From Quillaja saponaria (Eukaryota > Streptophyta > Magnoliopsida > Fabales > Quillajaceae): a DNA stretch of 64,000 bases. Numbering within the stretch: position 1 is the first letter of the stretch; each line of letters begins with the position of its first letter. Of the stretch, positions 49,182 to 60,559 are shown one piece after another. The position numbers were made by a program, and so were the translations under genes. The DNA is taken from positions 2,852,001-2,916,000 of the forward strand of contig CM055615.1 in assembly GCA_029379385.1 (NCBI GenBank), read 5' to 3'. Below the pieces are notes generated by a model. It was given only the letters and a program-made list of their open reading frames with translations. It was not told the origin of the DNA and searched no databases.

Positions 49182-51829
49182 ATGGAAGCTAACAAAACTT
49201 TTGAAGACACAACGGTGACTCGTCCCGTTGCAAGTTTTAAGCCCCCGATTTGGGATTATGTTTTCATCCAATCTTTGAGAAGTAAATATGGGGTATGTCT
49301 TCCTCATCATCATTGTTATTTTCATTAAGATCCAACTTTTCTTATTTTTTAAATGCAGAGATTTTATTTTCATTTCAAAAAAAAATATTTTTAAAAATAA
49401 TTAACACTCATATTCATGTGTACACAAAAATATATTTCTTTAATATATAGTTTAAAAGAGATCGATCCATTAGTACCAAAATTAGGGAAATGTTGATTTT
49501 TCAAAAAAAATTATAAAAATACAGAGTATGTATGTGTGTATGTACAAACATAATAATATACCCTTTAAACTTTTAAACATGCGCATATGTGCATGCATAA
49601 GGATTATATATATATATATATATATAAAATTTAATATGTTGTTTATATCTTCCGAATCAAGCTATGCGAATTCCATTTCATTATTATTGATGTAGGAAGA
49701 ACATTATGTTGAAAGGCGTGATATGCTTATGGAAAAAGTAAAGACGATGATTGACACGGTAGAAAATCCTCTACATCAACTTGAGTTAATTGACGTCCTG
49801 CAAAGGTTTGGATTAGCTTATCTCTTTAAAGAAGAATTGAAGACAAATTTGGACAATATTTACAATGAGTATGTTGTTCAGAGTGATACATGGAAAATGA
49901 ACAACTTATACGCCTATTGGACTAGCATTTAGGCTGTTTCGACGACATGGATTTGATGTATCACCAGGTATTTGTAGGGCCCTAAATATATATATATATA
50001 TATATATATGTATTAGAGTTAGTTTTTAAAATATTGAAAAAATTGATCCATTAATTTGATAATATGTGATTTTTGATTCTTGTTTGCATGCAGATATTTT
50101 TAGTAGTTTCCAAGATGATATTGGTAATTTCAAGGAATGTATCAGTGACAATATTGAGGGAATTCTCTCTTTATACGAAGCATCATATCTTTTAGTAAAA
50201 GATGAAATAATTTTGGACGTGGCAAGAAATTTTACCTCAAAACATCTCAAGAAATATGTCAATGAAAACAAAAATAAGGATATATCGCTTTTAATTGAGC
50301 ATGCCTTAGAATTTCCATTACATTGGAGGCCACCAAGGATTGGAGGCGCGGTGGTTCATCAATGTATGTGCAAGAAAACCTAATATTCAACCCCATTTTA
50401 CTTGAGCTTGCTAAGCTGGATTTCAACATTGTGCAAGCTACCCACCTAGAAGAGCATAAACATATTTCAAGGTAGTAACATTTACATTTACATTTATATA
50501 AATATATATATATATATAGACTAAACTTTTCTTTTGCAAATAAAGGTGGTGGAAGCGCACTGGTCTTCCAAACAAGTTGGGTTTTCTTAGGGATAGGTTA
50601 ATGGAGAGTTACATTTGGCAGCCAGAGATGGCATTCGAGCCTGAATTTGGACATTTCAGGAGAACTTGCTCAAAGCTATTTGCAATGACGACTATGTTAG
50701 ATGATATTTATGATAGCTATGGTACCTTGGAAGAATTAGAAGTCCTCACAGATTCTTTTAAAAGGTTTCGACATTTTACTACTAAAAAAAAAATCTTTTT
50801 TATTTTTTATTTTTCCTGTCGGCTTCAATTATAATTTCTTGGTTAATTAGATCTAAATTATACGTAAGGATTTATCAGAATTTTATTTGTAATAATTTGC
50901 AGGTGGGATACAAGTTTGATGGATAAGCTCCCAGAGTCCATGAAGATGCTTTTCCTTGCTATCCACAATAATGTCAATGAGGTGGCCTTCGAAATCTTGA
51001 GGGATCAAGGATTCAACGTCATTCCATGTCTTAAAAAATATGTATGTATTTGTACATGTATATGTTATATACAATACTTGTTTATTTTGTTAAATTGACG
51101 ATATCTAAATTAATTTTAAATGGAAATTATATTTTGATGAATTAATTTTTTGACAATATCTTAATTTTTCAGTGGGCAGAATATTGTGAAGGTTATCTAG
51201 TTGAGGCAAGGTGGCTCCATAATGGATATAAGCCATCCCTACAAGAATACCTTGATAATGCTTGTAATTCCATTGGAGTACGGTTGGTGATGGTGCATGC
51301 TTATTTTGCTATTGCAAACCCCACAAAAAAGGAGGCCTTGGATTGCTTGGAAGAATGTTGTCCCAACATTTTTCAATGGACGGCAATGATGGTTCGCTTG
51401 GCAGATGATCTGGGAACATTTTCGGTATGCATGGCAATTTCTTTACAAGATTCATTATGCATATCCTTTGATAATTCCTGTCTTTTATTCATTAAATGCT
51501 CTTTCATTTTCCTTTTTTATTCTTGTTTATTTTAGCGAGATGTAGAGATGGGTGATTCCAACAATTCAATTCAACATTATATGGACGAAATGGATGCTTC
51601 TGAAGAAGAAGCACGTGAATACATAAAATGCTTAATAGATGAAACATGGAAGAAGATAAACAGAGATAAAATTGCATCTTCTCCCTTTCCTCTAACTTTG
51701 TCCGAAATGTGCGTTAACTTTTCCAGAATGGTACTTCGCATGTACCAGCATGGAGATGGGTATACAAGTCAAGCGCAAGATATTAAGGACATCATGTCAT
51801 CTATTATTTTTGACCCTATACCCCTTTAA
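49182..51829 (+). CDS. Terpene synthase, TPS-b subfamily; three one-base frame breaks
   Basis: Seven exons: 49182-49292, 49696-49967, 50094-50471, 50546-50764, 50903-51041, 51173-51424 and 51536-51829, GT-AG throughout. Discounting three extra bases (49915-49918, 50342-50343, 50385) gives 553 residues, the usual size without a transit peptide. TPS-b features are [13 protein letters not shown] at the N-terminus and FPLHWR before the RIEARWF-like segment. The class I site has RDR upstream and LDDIYDSYG (Asp305-Asp309). The second metal motif is [12 protein letters not shown] (from about residue 450), where the family's final Glu is Asp. The tandem Arg of RRx8W is replaced by Arg-Pro ([12 protein letters not shown]). 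With only ~14 residues before that motif no plastid signal is evident, so a cytosolic sesquiterpene or acyclic-product enzyme is plausible; the product cannot be read from sequence. A natural pseudogene is the alternative. Confidence 0.9.
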
Positions 51830-51886
51830 TAATGCTGTGAATTCATCACAACCATCCTTCACTTTCTGCTGCAAAACGGTATTGCA

Positions 51887-51940
51887 GGATATAAAACCTA
51901 CCATCCAATACAAGAATACCTTGACAATGTTTGGATTTCA
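51887..51940 (+). pseudogene. Terpene synthase exon-6 remnant
   Basis: Just after the stop of the intact gene the sequence ggatataaaacctaccatcc, then caagaataccttgacaat, resembles exon 6 of the gene ([19 protein letters not shown]) but reads closer to GYKPTIQ-EYLDNVWIS, a common TPS variant. Small indels break it. It is probably a leftover of a tandem TPS copy or of gene conversion. Confidence 0.5.
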
Positions 51941-54799
51941 ACTTGTTTACTTTATATGGAATAAATGAACTTATTGTGCTCCCCCACTTGTTCAATCTAT
52001 TCAATCAATACCGTGTGCTTTGTTTTGTATAGTTTGTATTATTGTCCAGTAATATTTATTTAGGATGCATTCTATTATAAAAACAACATATAAATAATAA
52101 TTTATATCTTTTAGGCTTTGCTTATGTGAATTTGGTTCTATAAATTTAAATTTGGAGCCGGTCGTTTCAAATGATTCATTTTGTTGCTTTTATTGTGAAT
52201 GCATTTATATTTGGGCTAAGTTTCTATATGGATTTCAGGTTTCAATTTAGTGGATTTCAAATATAACAAAAAAAAATGTTATTTCAAATTCACCCCTACG
52301 CATTAATATTTTTTTTTATTTTTTCATTATTATTTGCGTCTGCCTTTTGCCCCATGAGCCTAAAGTTTCAAAGTTTTTTCTTTGAAATTAAAAGTTTGGC
52401 CTAATATCTTAACCGTTAATCTAAATGAATTTCGGTTTTTTCTTATAAGTCTTACTCGTCTTCACATTCGTATCGATATTCTCGAAATTCAAAACAGACT
52501 TGTATTTAACTATTTTGCCCTCCGAGACAACTCTATGTGAGCATTACATTTTTGTTTTTTTAAGCCTCACAAGTCACAGCTACAATCATGCATCAATGCC
52601 AAACACATAATCACATAAACGTAGCAATTTATAGTCACCTTTACTTTGAGTATAGATGCCTGATTTTCATAACAAAGTGCTTGTTAGGGAGGAAATACCG
52701 ATGGAATATAGCCAATAGGAACATTGCACTGGCAATGGTGGATCCCGTGTATTCTGGCAAAAAAAATCCCAGCATTTTTTTAACTTTTTATGGTTCTTGC
52801 TCTCTAATTTGTACAAAACAAAACTCAGATTTTAGGTGGTGTAACACAAAGAAGCTATCACTGTAGCAAGACTATAAAGGTTGAGCCTTTGTAGGAGTAG
52901 AAAGCTAAAAGCAAGGAGGGGGAGAGATGAGATGGTCATTTTCTAATGGGACAGTGAATTCATTGCAGTTGGTCAAAGTTTTCTGTGAAAATACAATGCA
53001 TGCGATCTGATCCACGTAACACATTTGCATATTTGCCTAATAAGTAATAAGTTCATACTAATAAAACTGTTTTGCTTTGGCACCATGAAACTCACTTTTA
53101 TTGTTTTGTTGAGAGGAAAGAAAAAAATAAGGTTAAAACGGGAAGTAGAAATCACTAACTACAGTTATGTTTTTATTTCTAACTTTCTCTATCAACCACA
53201 GATTTCTGTTTTGATTCTCAAAGGTTAATAACTACATTAACCCTTCTTTATTTTTTTATTTTTTGCTTCCGAAAGTATTTATCTAATCAGCTATGCCTTA
53301 GCTAATTATCAAGTTACCAACCCACATTTTTAACTTGTCTGCCCATTCAAGTAAATAGGTAATTCAAAGGCCCCTTAGTAAATTATGTACATAAACAGAA
53401 AAATAATGAAGGCAACCACTGAACTGAATCAAAATTCTGAGGCCTTGTTTTAGGCAAAAAATTATCATCCTTTTGTGTCTAAATTTTGAAATAGTCATGC
53501 TTTTTACTCTATTTTTGTTATGAAAGAAATTATGGAAATGGAACTAGAAAATTATTTTATATGTAAGCATGTGTTTCAGCTTACTATGTTGCTTACGCAG
53601 AGAACCCACAAAGTGCTCGATTTGACTCAACTATCCCAGTACCCTTGGAGGAGCTTAGAAGGTCTCAAGCTTAACATTGGTGTACCTTTCTATGCTCACT
53701 TGAGCTGGTAGAATATCTATTAAAGGAATAGTAAACCAAAAGATATTCTTAATTGGTCCTAGTTACTGAAGGAACAACAAATCAAGAGACACTCTTACAG
53801 TCGATGGAGAGGCTTGTAAATAGATATACAGAAGAAAAATACTATGCTAGCTAAATTATTTTTTGTAAGCTTCAGATTTCGCATATACGAAATCATAATC
53901 AATGTGACACAGTCCTTACTTTTTATATGAAGGATTCCATATTCTAGTCTTATATATAGTTGTTACTGGCACCGCAAGTTCGGATATTATATTGAAATGA
54001 GTTCACGGTAAGCTAGAAGGTTATAACCAGAAATACTTGAGACAAGAGCAACTGATATGATATGTTCCAAATCCTACCCAGTCCTTGAACTTCATATCTC
54101 CTCTATTCTGTTAGAAGGCAACATGTAATGTTCACATTGAGTTGTTTCAACTCATCCTGCACAAGGGATGAAGCATGCATTGAGACCCATTTTTATAATA
54201 CTAACTAGTAGAAATCTACTATCTACAGAACCATATTCAGAACAGTCAAACTTTAATTAGTAGAAATTTACTAGAGTTAGATACAAGATTCTTAACAATG
54301 ACACCAATTGACATAACTAACAGACACAAATAAAAGCAAAGCAAACAAAGCAACACACCTGAAGCAGATGGGTGAGACTGATTACCAACAACGACGAGGA
54401 TGAGATTTCTCCGAGAGCACGAACACCGCAATGGCAAATGGTGGAACCAGACAGGGGGAAATTTTTTAATAATAAACTTACTAATAAACTTACTACCTGC
54501 ACTAAATTAGAAAGGTCTACCATCTATTAAGATCGAAGTTTTCGTCTAGTTATTATTAATGGGAAGGATTCAGGTCAAGGAAGTGCTATGTGAGATGAGT
54601 ATGAACTTGGTGTATGGGAATTGTTTATGAGTCTATAGATCATCATCTTTTCTTGTAATGCTCCAAGACGAAGAAAATTTGGTATGTTATTCAACTATGC
54701 TGGAGGTTTAAATGGTGCAGCCCTCGGAAATTTTTTTATGTGCAGTGTGTAGGATATGCTCTTGTACGCTATTCTCTGATCAATTTGGATCAAAAGAAA
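51941..54799. other. Spacer, no supported gene
   Basis: The open frames here (for example 52588-52866 on + and 54246-54437 on -) show no family I recognise. A small GC-richer patch at 54370-54460 has, on the minus strand, a donor-like cag/gtgtgtt and might be an isolated first exon, but nothing downstream supports it. Confidence 0.35.
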
Positions 54800-55520
54800 A
54801 TGGGTAATTTTCAGGTAAACTGTAATGCCTCAAGCCTAATTGGCCTAAGCACCTTGAAGAGAATCCACAACCCACACCATATGGGTTAAAATGCAAGCCC
54901 ACACCATATGGGTTAAAATGCAAGCCTGAAAGTACTTAGTAGTTAGTACTTGTAAGCCGAAACATAACTCATACTGCAATGCCCCTGAGCCTACACAATA
55001 GTGCTTGAAGGCCTAAACATAACCCATACTACAATGCCCTTGAGCCTCCACGAGTGTGAATACTGGATAGGTTATGATACCATTTTTGTAATGCCCCAAA
55101 CCGGGTTAAAATACTAGCTTGAAGGTGCTTAGTAGTTAGTGTTTATAACTTATATAGTTAAGATTAACATAGTATACAATCCATATGGAACTCAGCACAT
55201 GCCAACCCGGGTGTCACAAATTTTCCCACTTAAATCCTTGATGTCCTCGTCAAAGCTCAAATAGAACTCGGGCTACAGTTCCCATGAGCCCACAGAAGTG
55301 TGAATACTAGATCGACTCTGATATTATTTGTAACGTCCCAAGCCCAACTGGCCCAAGTACTTGGAAGAGAGTCCAACACCCAAACCACATAGGTTAAAAT
55401 ACTAACTTAAAGGTACTTAGTAGTTAGTGCTTGTAACTTATATAGCCAAAATCAACACAGTATACACTCGATATGGAACTCAGCATATGCCAACCCCACA
55501 CAATCATAGACTGACGTGTC
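54800..55520. repeat. Cluster of three diverged copies of a TE-derived repeat
   Basis: Three units begin with variants of gtaatgcctcaagccta / gtaatgccccaaaccggg / gtaacgtcccaagcccaact (about 54821, 55088 and 55330) and each later has gtacttagtagttagt and cttataacttatatag-like text; two carry atatggaactcagca and atgccaaccc. Such blocks are typical of nested or rearranged LTR fragments. No protein is encoded. Confidence 0.6.
54871..54924. repeat. Perfect tandem duplication, 2 x 27 bases
   Basis: The unit cccacaccatatgggttaaa-atgcaag occurs at 54871-54897 and 54898-54924. Confidence 0.9.
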
Positions 55521-56886
55521 ACATAAACTACATTCTCTTCTGATGTATAACAATTGATCTTATCAATGGTTTAGTGAAATCTTAATGGGTTCTTAAGGAG
55601 TGGACGTACTCAAGGTTTTTGGTGAACCAATATAAAAATTGTTGAGTCAAATATTATCCTCTAACTTTTTACCTTCAGCAAAATAACTGATTTATATGAC
55701 CTATTTTGTTAACAACTAAAGTTAATGCTTTTATATTACTAGCATCCTCGCACGTACTTTAGCGCTTGCTCATATTTTTTTTTAAGGCAAATGTGTAAAA
55801 TTCTTTTTGGCTTATACTCATGTACCAGAGTGTCAAATTACTCTCGGGATGTACTTCTCAAGCATAGTGTAAGTTCATACACGCATGTGTCTTCTATTAA
55901 CGTGTAAAATTCTAAAGCAGACAAACTTTACATGTAACAGACACTGTTATATAAACAATTAAGAGTTTGTCGTTATTACATGTTGAAGTAGTAATAAGTG
56001 GAAAGGTAGGTTATGCAGGTATTCCTCAGTATTCTATTGAACCAATACTAGTACATGAGTATGCCTCGAGAAATTTTTTACAATCTCCAAAAAAATTAAA
56101 AATAATGTATGAGCACGCGAGAGCGCGTGTGAGGGTGCTAGTACTATTATAAAAGGAGAAGACCCTTATTATTTTTATACTCTAACATTTGCTTTTCAAT
56201 TCTAACTAATTTTTTTTAAAGGACTTTTATGTAATAAAAAATTTCTTAACATATCCCTACTTTTTCCCACCATTTGTACAAAAATAATTTTTACTAATTT
56301 CAATTAATTAATAAAATCAATTTAAATTTTTATTATTAGTAAAATAATTATATAACTATAAAACTAAAGACACAAGACGCACTTATAAGCACGGACATGG
56401 ATCTAGTATAATAAAAAAAAACTTTATACACGATAAAAAAATGAAAAAAATAAATTATGAACATTCGTATAAGTAAGTGTAAAGAGACTAATTCTTAAAA
56501 TTAAAAAAAAAAAATGATTGTAGGAGGCAAACTTTTAAATTTTAATAAATGAATATGTGAGTTTTTTTTTTAAAACTAAATTAAATTGTCTACGTGTGTT
56601 CCTTCTACAATTAAAAAAACAAATTTTTATATTTTTTATTTTTTTATTTTTTTCTGGAACTCTCTTTACATCCTATGCTCTCTTATATATGTCTTTGGCC
56701 CATTCTATTTTCTATTTTTTAGTTGATCAGAGATAACAGTCCAACATGCTGAGATCATTCACATTATATGTAGCTGTAATTTCTTCACTAATAAAAAGTT
56801 AAATTATAATCAAGTTTCCTTAACTTCGTTATGTTTTATTTAGGAATCAAAAGCAATACAACATTGACAATATATGAAAGTGTAAT
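55521..56886. other. AT-rich spacer
   Basis: No gene seen. Near 56100-56135 there is a purine/pyrimidine-mixed stretch (gagcacgcgagagcgcgtgt) that stands out in composition but is too short to interpret. Confidence 0.4.
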
Positions 56887-57072
56887 ATCCTAAGGTGGTT
56901 AGTCGCAGTGGTAAGCGAATGGCAACCCCAGGAAGGGGCCAAAGTTTCAAATTCTGGAGTCGCCCCTTGGAGGAATGTTAGTAACTGTATCGCTCTTTAC
57001 ACACGAATGACATTAGGCTCTCACACCCAAAAGGTGTAGGGATACTCGTGGGAAACCAAATTAAAAAAAAAA
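56887..57072 (+). mobile_element. tRNA-derived SINE with target-site duplication
   Basis: The head ctaaggtggttagtcgcagtg-gtaagcg contains an A box (tagtcgcagtgg), and gtttcaaattctgg is a B box about 40 bases on. The body ends gtgggaaaccaaatt followed by an A run. It is flanked by gtgtaat at 56880-56886 and 57073-57079. The head matches that of the SINE at 1932-2114. Confidence 0.8.
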
Positions 57073-57083
57073 GTGTAATTGTT

Positions 57084-57330
57084 TGTGTGCAATTTAAACT
57101 CTTTGTTATATGTTGAAATTTGTTTTCTATTGTCCTAGTCTTTAGGAGTTTCCTTATGTTCTAGTCTTCAGGAGTTTGGTTACAGAGTAATCTATTTTCA
57201 ATACGTTTCTATTCAGTTGATTAGTGGTTCCTATTTTGTTAAAACTAGCTGTTAGTGTACTACCTATGAAAGGCTTATTTTTGATTGAATAAAATATTAG
57301 AGAACTTTCTCAAACTCCGTTTGTTTTGCA
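57084..57330 (+). mobile_element. Ty1-copia 5' LTR (3' portion)
   Basis: The DNA upstream of the primer-binding site ends in ...ttgttttgca at 57330 and contains a polyadenylation-like attgaataaaatatt, as expected for an LTR. The LTR start is uncertain; the SINE lies close to or inside its left part. Confidence 0.6.
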
Positions 57331-57334
57331 ATAG

Positions 57335-57346
57335 TGGTATCAAAGC
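57335..57346 (+). other. Primer-binding site (initiator tRNA-Met type) of the copia element
   Basis: tggtatcaaagc lies 4 bases after the LTR end and differs at one base from the common plant copia site tggtatcagagc, which pairs with the 3' end of initiator tRNA-Met. Confidence 0.8.
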
Positions 57347-57400
57347 TACGGAGAGGGAAAAGTAAGAAAAAAATAGTGTAGCATCAACAACATTTCATTC

Positions 57401-58226
57401 ATGGCTTCTGAAAACTTTGCGCAACCAGCTCTTCCTCGTTTTGATGGTCACTATGATCATTGGAGCATGCTAATGGAGAATTTTTTGAGTTTCAAGGAGT
57501 ATTGAAAGGTGGTTAATTCTGGAGTAGCAGAACCAGTAGCTGATACTATGTTGATGGAGACATAGAGAACAAAGTTAGATGCAAAGCTGAAAGATTTGAA
57601 GGCAAAGAATTACCTTTTCTAAGCAATTAATCGCTCAATCTTGGAAACAATTCTTTGCAAGGACACATCCAACCAAATTTGGCGCTCCATGAGGAAGAAG
57701 TATCAAGGCAATGCAAGGGCGAAGCATATGCAATTGCAAGCTCTTTGTTGAGAGTTTGTGGTTCTTCAAATGAAGTATGGGGAGTCAGTTTCAGTGTATT
57801 TCTTAAGTACAATGGTAATTGCAAACAAGATGCGGATTCATGGGGAGAAGCTTGAGGGTTTCACTATTATTAAAAAAATCCTCCGTTTAATGACGTCAAA
57901 GTTTAATTTTGTGATTGGTCCTATTGAAGAGTCTAAAGATATTGATACTCATTCAATACATGAATTGCAAAATTTATTACTGGTACATGAGCAAAAAATA
58001 AACCCAGTAAGGCTGAGAAGAACAAGTATTGTAGGCAGTAACAAATCCAAGAGGTCCTGGAAGTGAAAAGGAAGATTGGAAAGACAAGAATGCACACCAG
58101 AAACCAAGAAAGAATAAAGGTACTACCTCTCAAGGAAACTAGAAAGGTCGTGATGGTCAGAAGTCTACATGACATAAACCAAAGTTAGCAAACAAATCTA
58201 AGGTTGAATGTTATCGTAAGAATGAC
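57401..58226 (+). pseudogene. Ty1-copia gag relic
   Basis: Starts with ATG at 57401 (MASENFAQPALPRFDGHYDHW), a typical copia gag opening. Further motifs are LDAKLKDLKAKNYLF, DTSNQIWRSMRKKYQG, LQMKYGESVSVYFLSTM and TIIKKILRLMTSKFNFVIG, ending with the first residues of the zinc knuckle (VECYRKN). At least four stop codons and frame changes interrupt it. It is cut at 58226 by the gypsy element. Confidence 0.85.
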
Positions 58227-59052
58227 TGTAGAACCAAAATTTTACAAATTTATTAATTGACTAATTGATACTAAAATATAATATTTTATATTGATTAGTC
58301 AATTATAATTAGCTAATTAAATGGTGATTCGACTCAGTGTTACAACTTGGCCAAATCAAATGTTGATTAGTCAATCACGTGTAGTTGAATGTTGATTGGA
58401 AACAAAGTTCTTGAGTAATTGGATGTTAATTGAAGAGAAATTATCATTATTTTATTGATTAAATGTTGATTGAAGAAGAATTGTAATTAAGTGGATACTT
58501 AAATGTTGATTGGGTGAAATTGAATCCAATAACATTTAATATTTTGAAATTAATTTCAATCATATTCCAATAATCCTCAAGTCAATGTCAATCATCTTCA
58601 ATTAATCTCAAATCAATTACATCCACCAATCAATTTGAATTACCTCAAAAAAACCAAAGTTTGTCTACACCTCCTCTCCTATAAAAGGCCTCACGTTGGT
58701 TTTGGCAATGAGGCAAAAAACTCAAGGCACAAAAGCTCTTGAAACTCCCTTGCTTTTCTTTCTTAAACAATAGAGATTCAAACAAGTCACAAATTCCTGC
58801 GATCAAGCCCTAGTCCCGGCAGAGATCATAAGACCTCCCATAGATCACCCACAACTTTGTTTTGAAAAAGGTTCATCAATTTGTCTGGGATCAAGTAAAG
58901 CTTTCAAGGAGATTGAATCAGTGGATTACATTATTTTCTTTAAAGAATATTAATTCAGAGGTTGTATCCATCTGTTTTATAAATATAATACACTTGTTAT
59001 TTTTGTACATGTTTCTTGTCCGTTACTTACATGCACGAATTTGTTGTTTACA
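58227..59052 (+). repeat. Left LTR of the gypsy element
   Basis: About 826 bases, from tgtagaaccaaaattttac to ttgttgtttaca. It contains a TATA box, tataaaag, at 58680-58687. It aligns with the right LTR over almost its whole length, with the last ~150 bases more diverged. Confidence 0.75.
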
Positions 59053-59406
59053 AATTTTTGGAATGCCCAGTAGGACTACTCTACCTCTCATCTCTTTCTC
59101 CTTCGAAAGTGTTTACATTAATACTATTAGATCTCATGTCTACCATGGAGAACCAAGCCAAAAAGGATATTGGTGTCTTTGCTAAAGTTGTCACCTATTT
59201 TTCCGTTTATGATAATTCCATCAACAAGATCACATGCCCTGGATAAATCACACAAAAAAGATCAAAATCCACCAACCAACAAATTCTTTTAGTGATGAAT
59301 CAAACCAAGGTTCAACCTTTTGTCATTCTGGATCTCATCACCACCGAAAAGGCAAACAACATCGTCAATGATATAGACTCATCTTTCTCAAAGAATTTCT
59401 AATTAT

Positions 59407-60510
59407 ATGGGGGCAAAACTTCATGCTTTGAGTCAGATTCTTATATTTTCTGCCATCTCTAAATCACTCTCCCCAAGTTTGAATAGTGAGTTGATGTCTT
59501 CCACAATAGATTCATTCTCCCTTGTTGATGTTATGCCTATCATAGTGATTGAAGCGTCAAACATGGAAGACAAGTTGCTGGAATTAGAGGAGAAAATCTC
59601 ACTTCTCACCAAAACCATTGAAGACAAAGACTTTGAAATTGCTAATCTCATGAACCAGTTTATAATGAAAAATAGTATCGAGTCAAGTCAACAACCAACT
59701 TGCCTTCTCAGTTCGACTTCAAATAAAATTATTATGGACAGGGGGGGAAAAAAAGAAAAAAGAAGAAGAACATAAAACTTCTCAATAACTTTCCTCCTCC
59801 ATTGCAACATTCTCAATATGGCAGTTGTAAGACATGATCACTAACACCATACGAACACAATACGGAGAATGTTGCAAAATTCACTTATGTACTCAAAGCC
59901 ATACACGAAACGAATTAACAACATGAAAATGCCTCTCAGATATCAACCTCTAAAGTTTAACCAGTTAGATGAAAATGGTCGCCCAAAGATATACATTGCT
60001 TATTTCATTGAGACTTGTGAAAATGCTAGGATTTGGGGAGATCTACTTGTCAAATAATTTTTTCGATCCCTTAAAGGAACAACATTGAATTGATACACTG
60101 AGTAGGAAGCTGAGTCGATCAACAATTGCGGATGACTCTAAAAAGATTTTCTCTACCGGTTCTACAATACTTGAAATACGGTCACCTTGATGGAGTTCAC
60201 CAACACCAAACAATGGAAAGTTGATCCTGTCATTGACTACATTAACTGGTGGAGAGCACTAAGCTTAGATTATGAAGAGTGAGTATCGAAATCTTTGAAG
60301 TTAAAAATGTGCACTCAAGGCATGCATTGGGAGTTTCTGTACATCTTTAAAAGAATCAAGCCTAGAACATTTGAAGAGCTTGTAACTCGAGCATATGACA
60401 TGGAGCTAAGCATAGCGAGCCATGAAAATTACAAACCTCCCGTGCCTATTCAACGAACAAGTGGAAGTTTGCCAGAGAAAATAAAAGTAAATGAAGGGGC
60501 AATGAAATAA
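59407..60510 (+). pseudogene. Ty3-gypsy gag relic
   Basis: A coiled-coil stretch (MEDKLLELEEKISLLTKTIE) is followed, after a poly-G/A tract and stops, by the retrotransposon gag domain: PLKFNQLDENGRPKIYIAYF, ETCENARIWGDLLVK, RSLKGTTLN, FYNT, VDPVIDYINWWRALSLD, LKMCTQGMHWEFLYIFK, IKPRTFEELVTRAYDMELSI. Several stop codons and frame changes make it non-functional. Confidence 0.85.
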
Positions 60511-60559
60511 GTTTGTTGTTTCCCATAACTTGAAAAATCATTTACTCAAGATATGACTA

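Noticed and set aside
52588..52866. Possible F-box fragment on +
   Set aside because: A weak GSCSLICTKQ-like resemblance only; no flanking motifs support it.
57758..58066. Stand-alone 102-residue protein
   Set aside because: It is one open stretch of the decayed copia gag.
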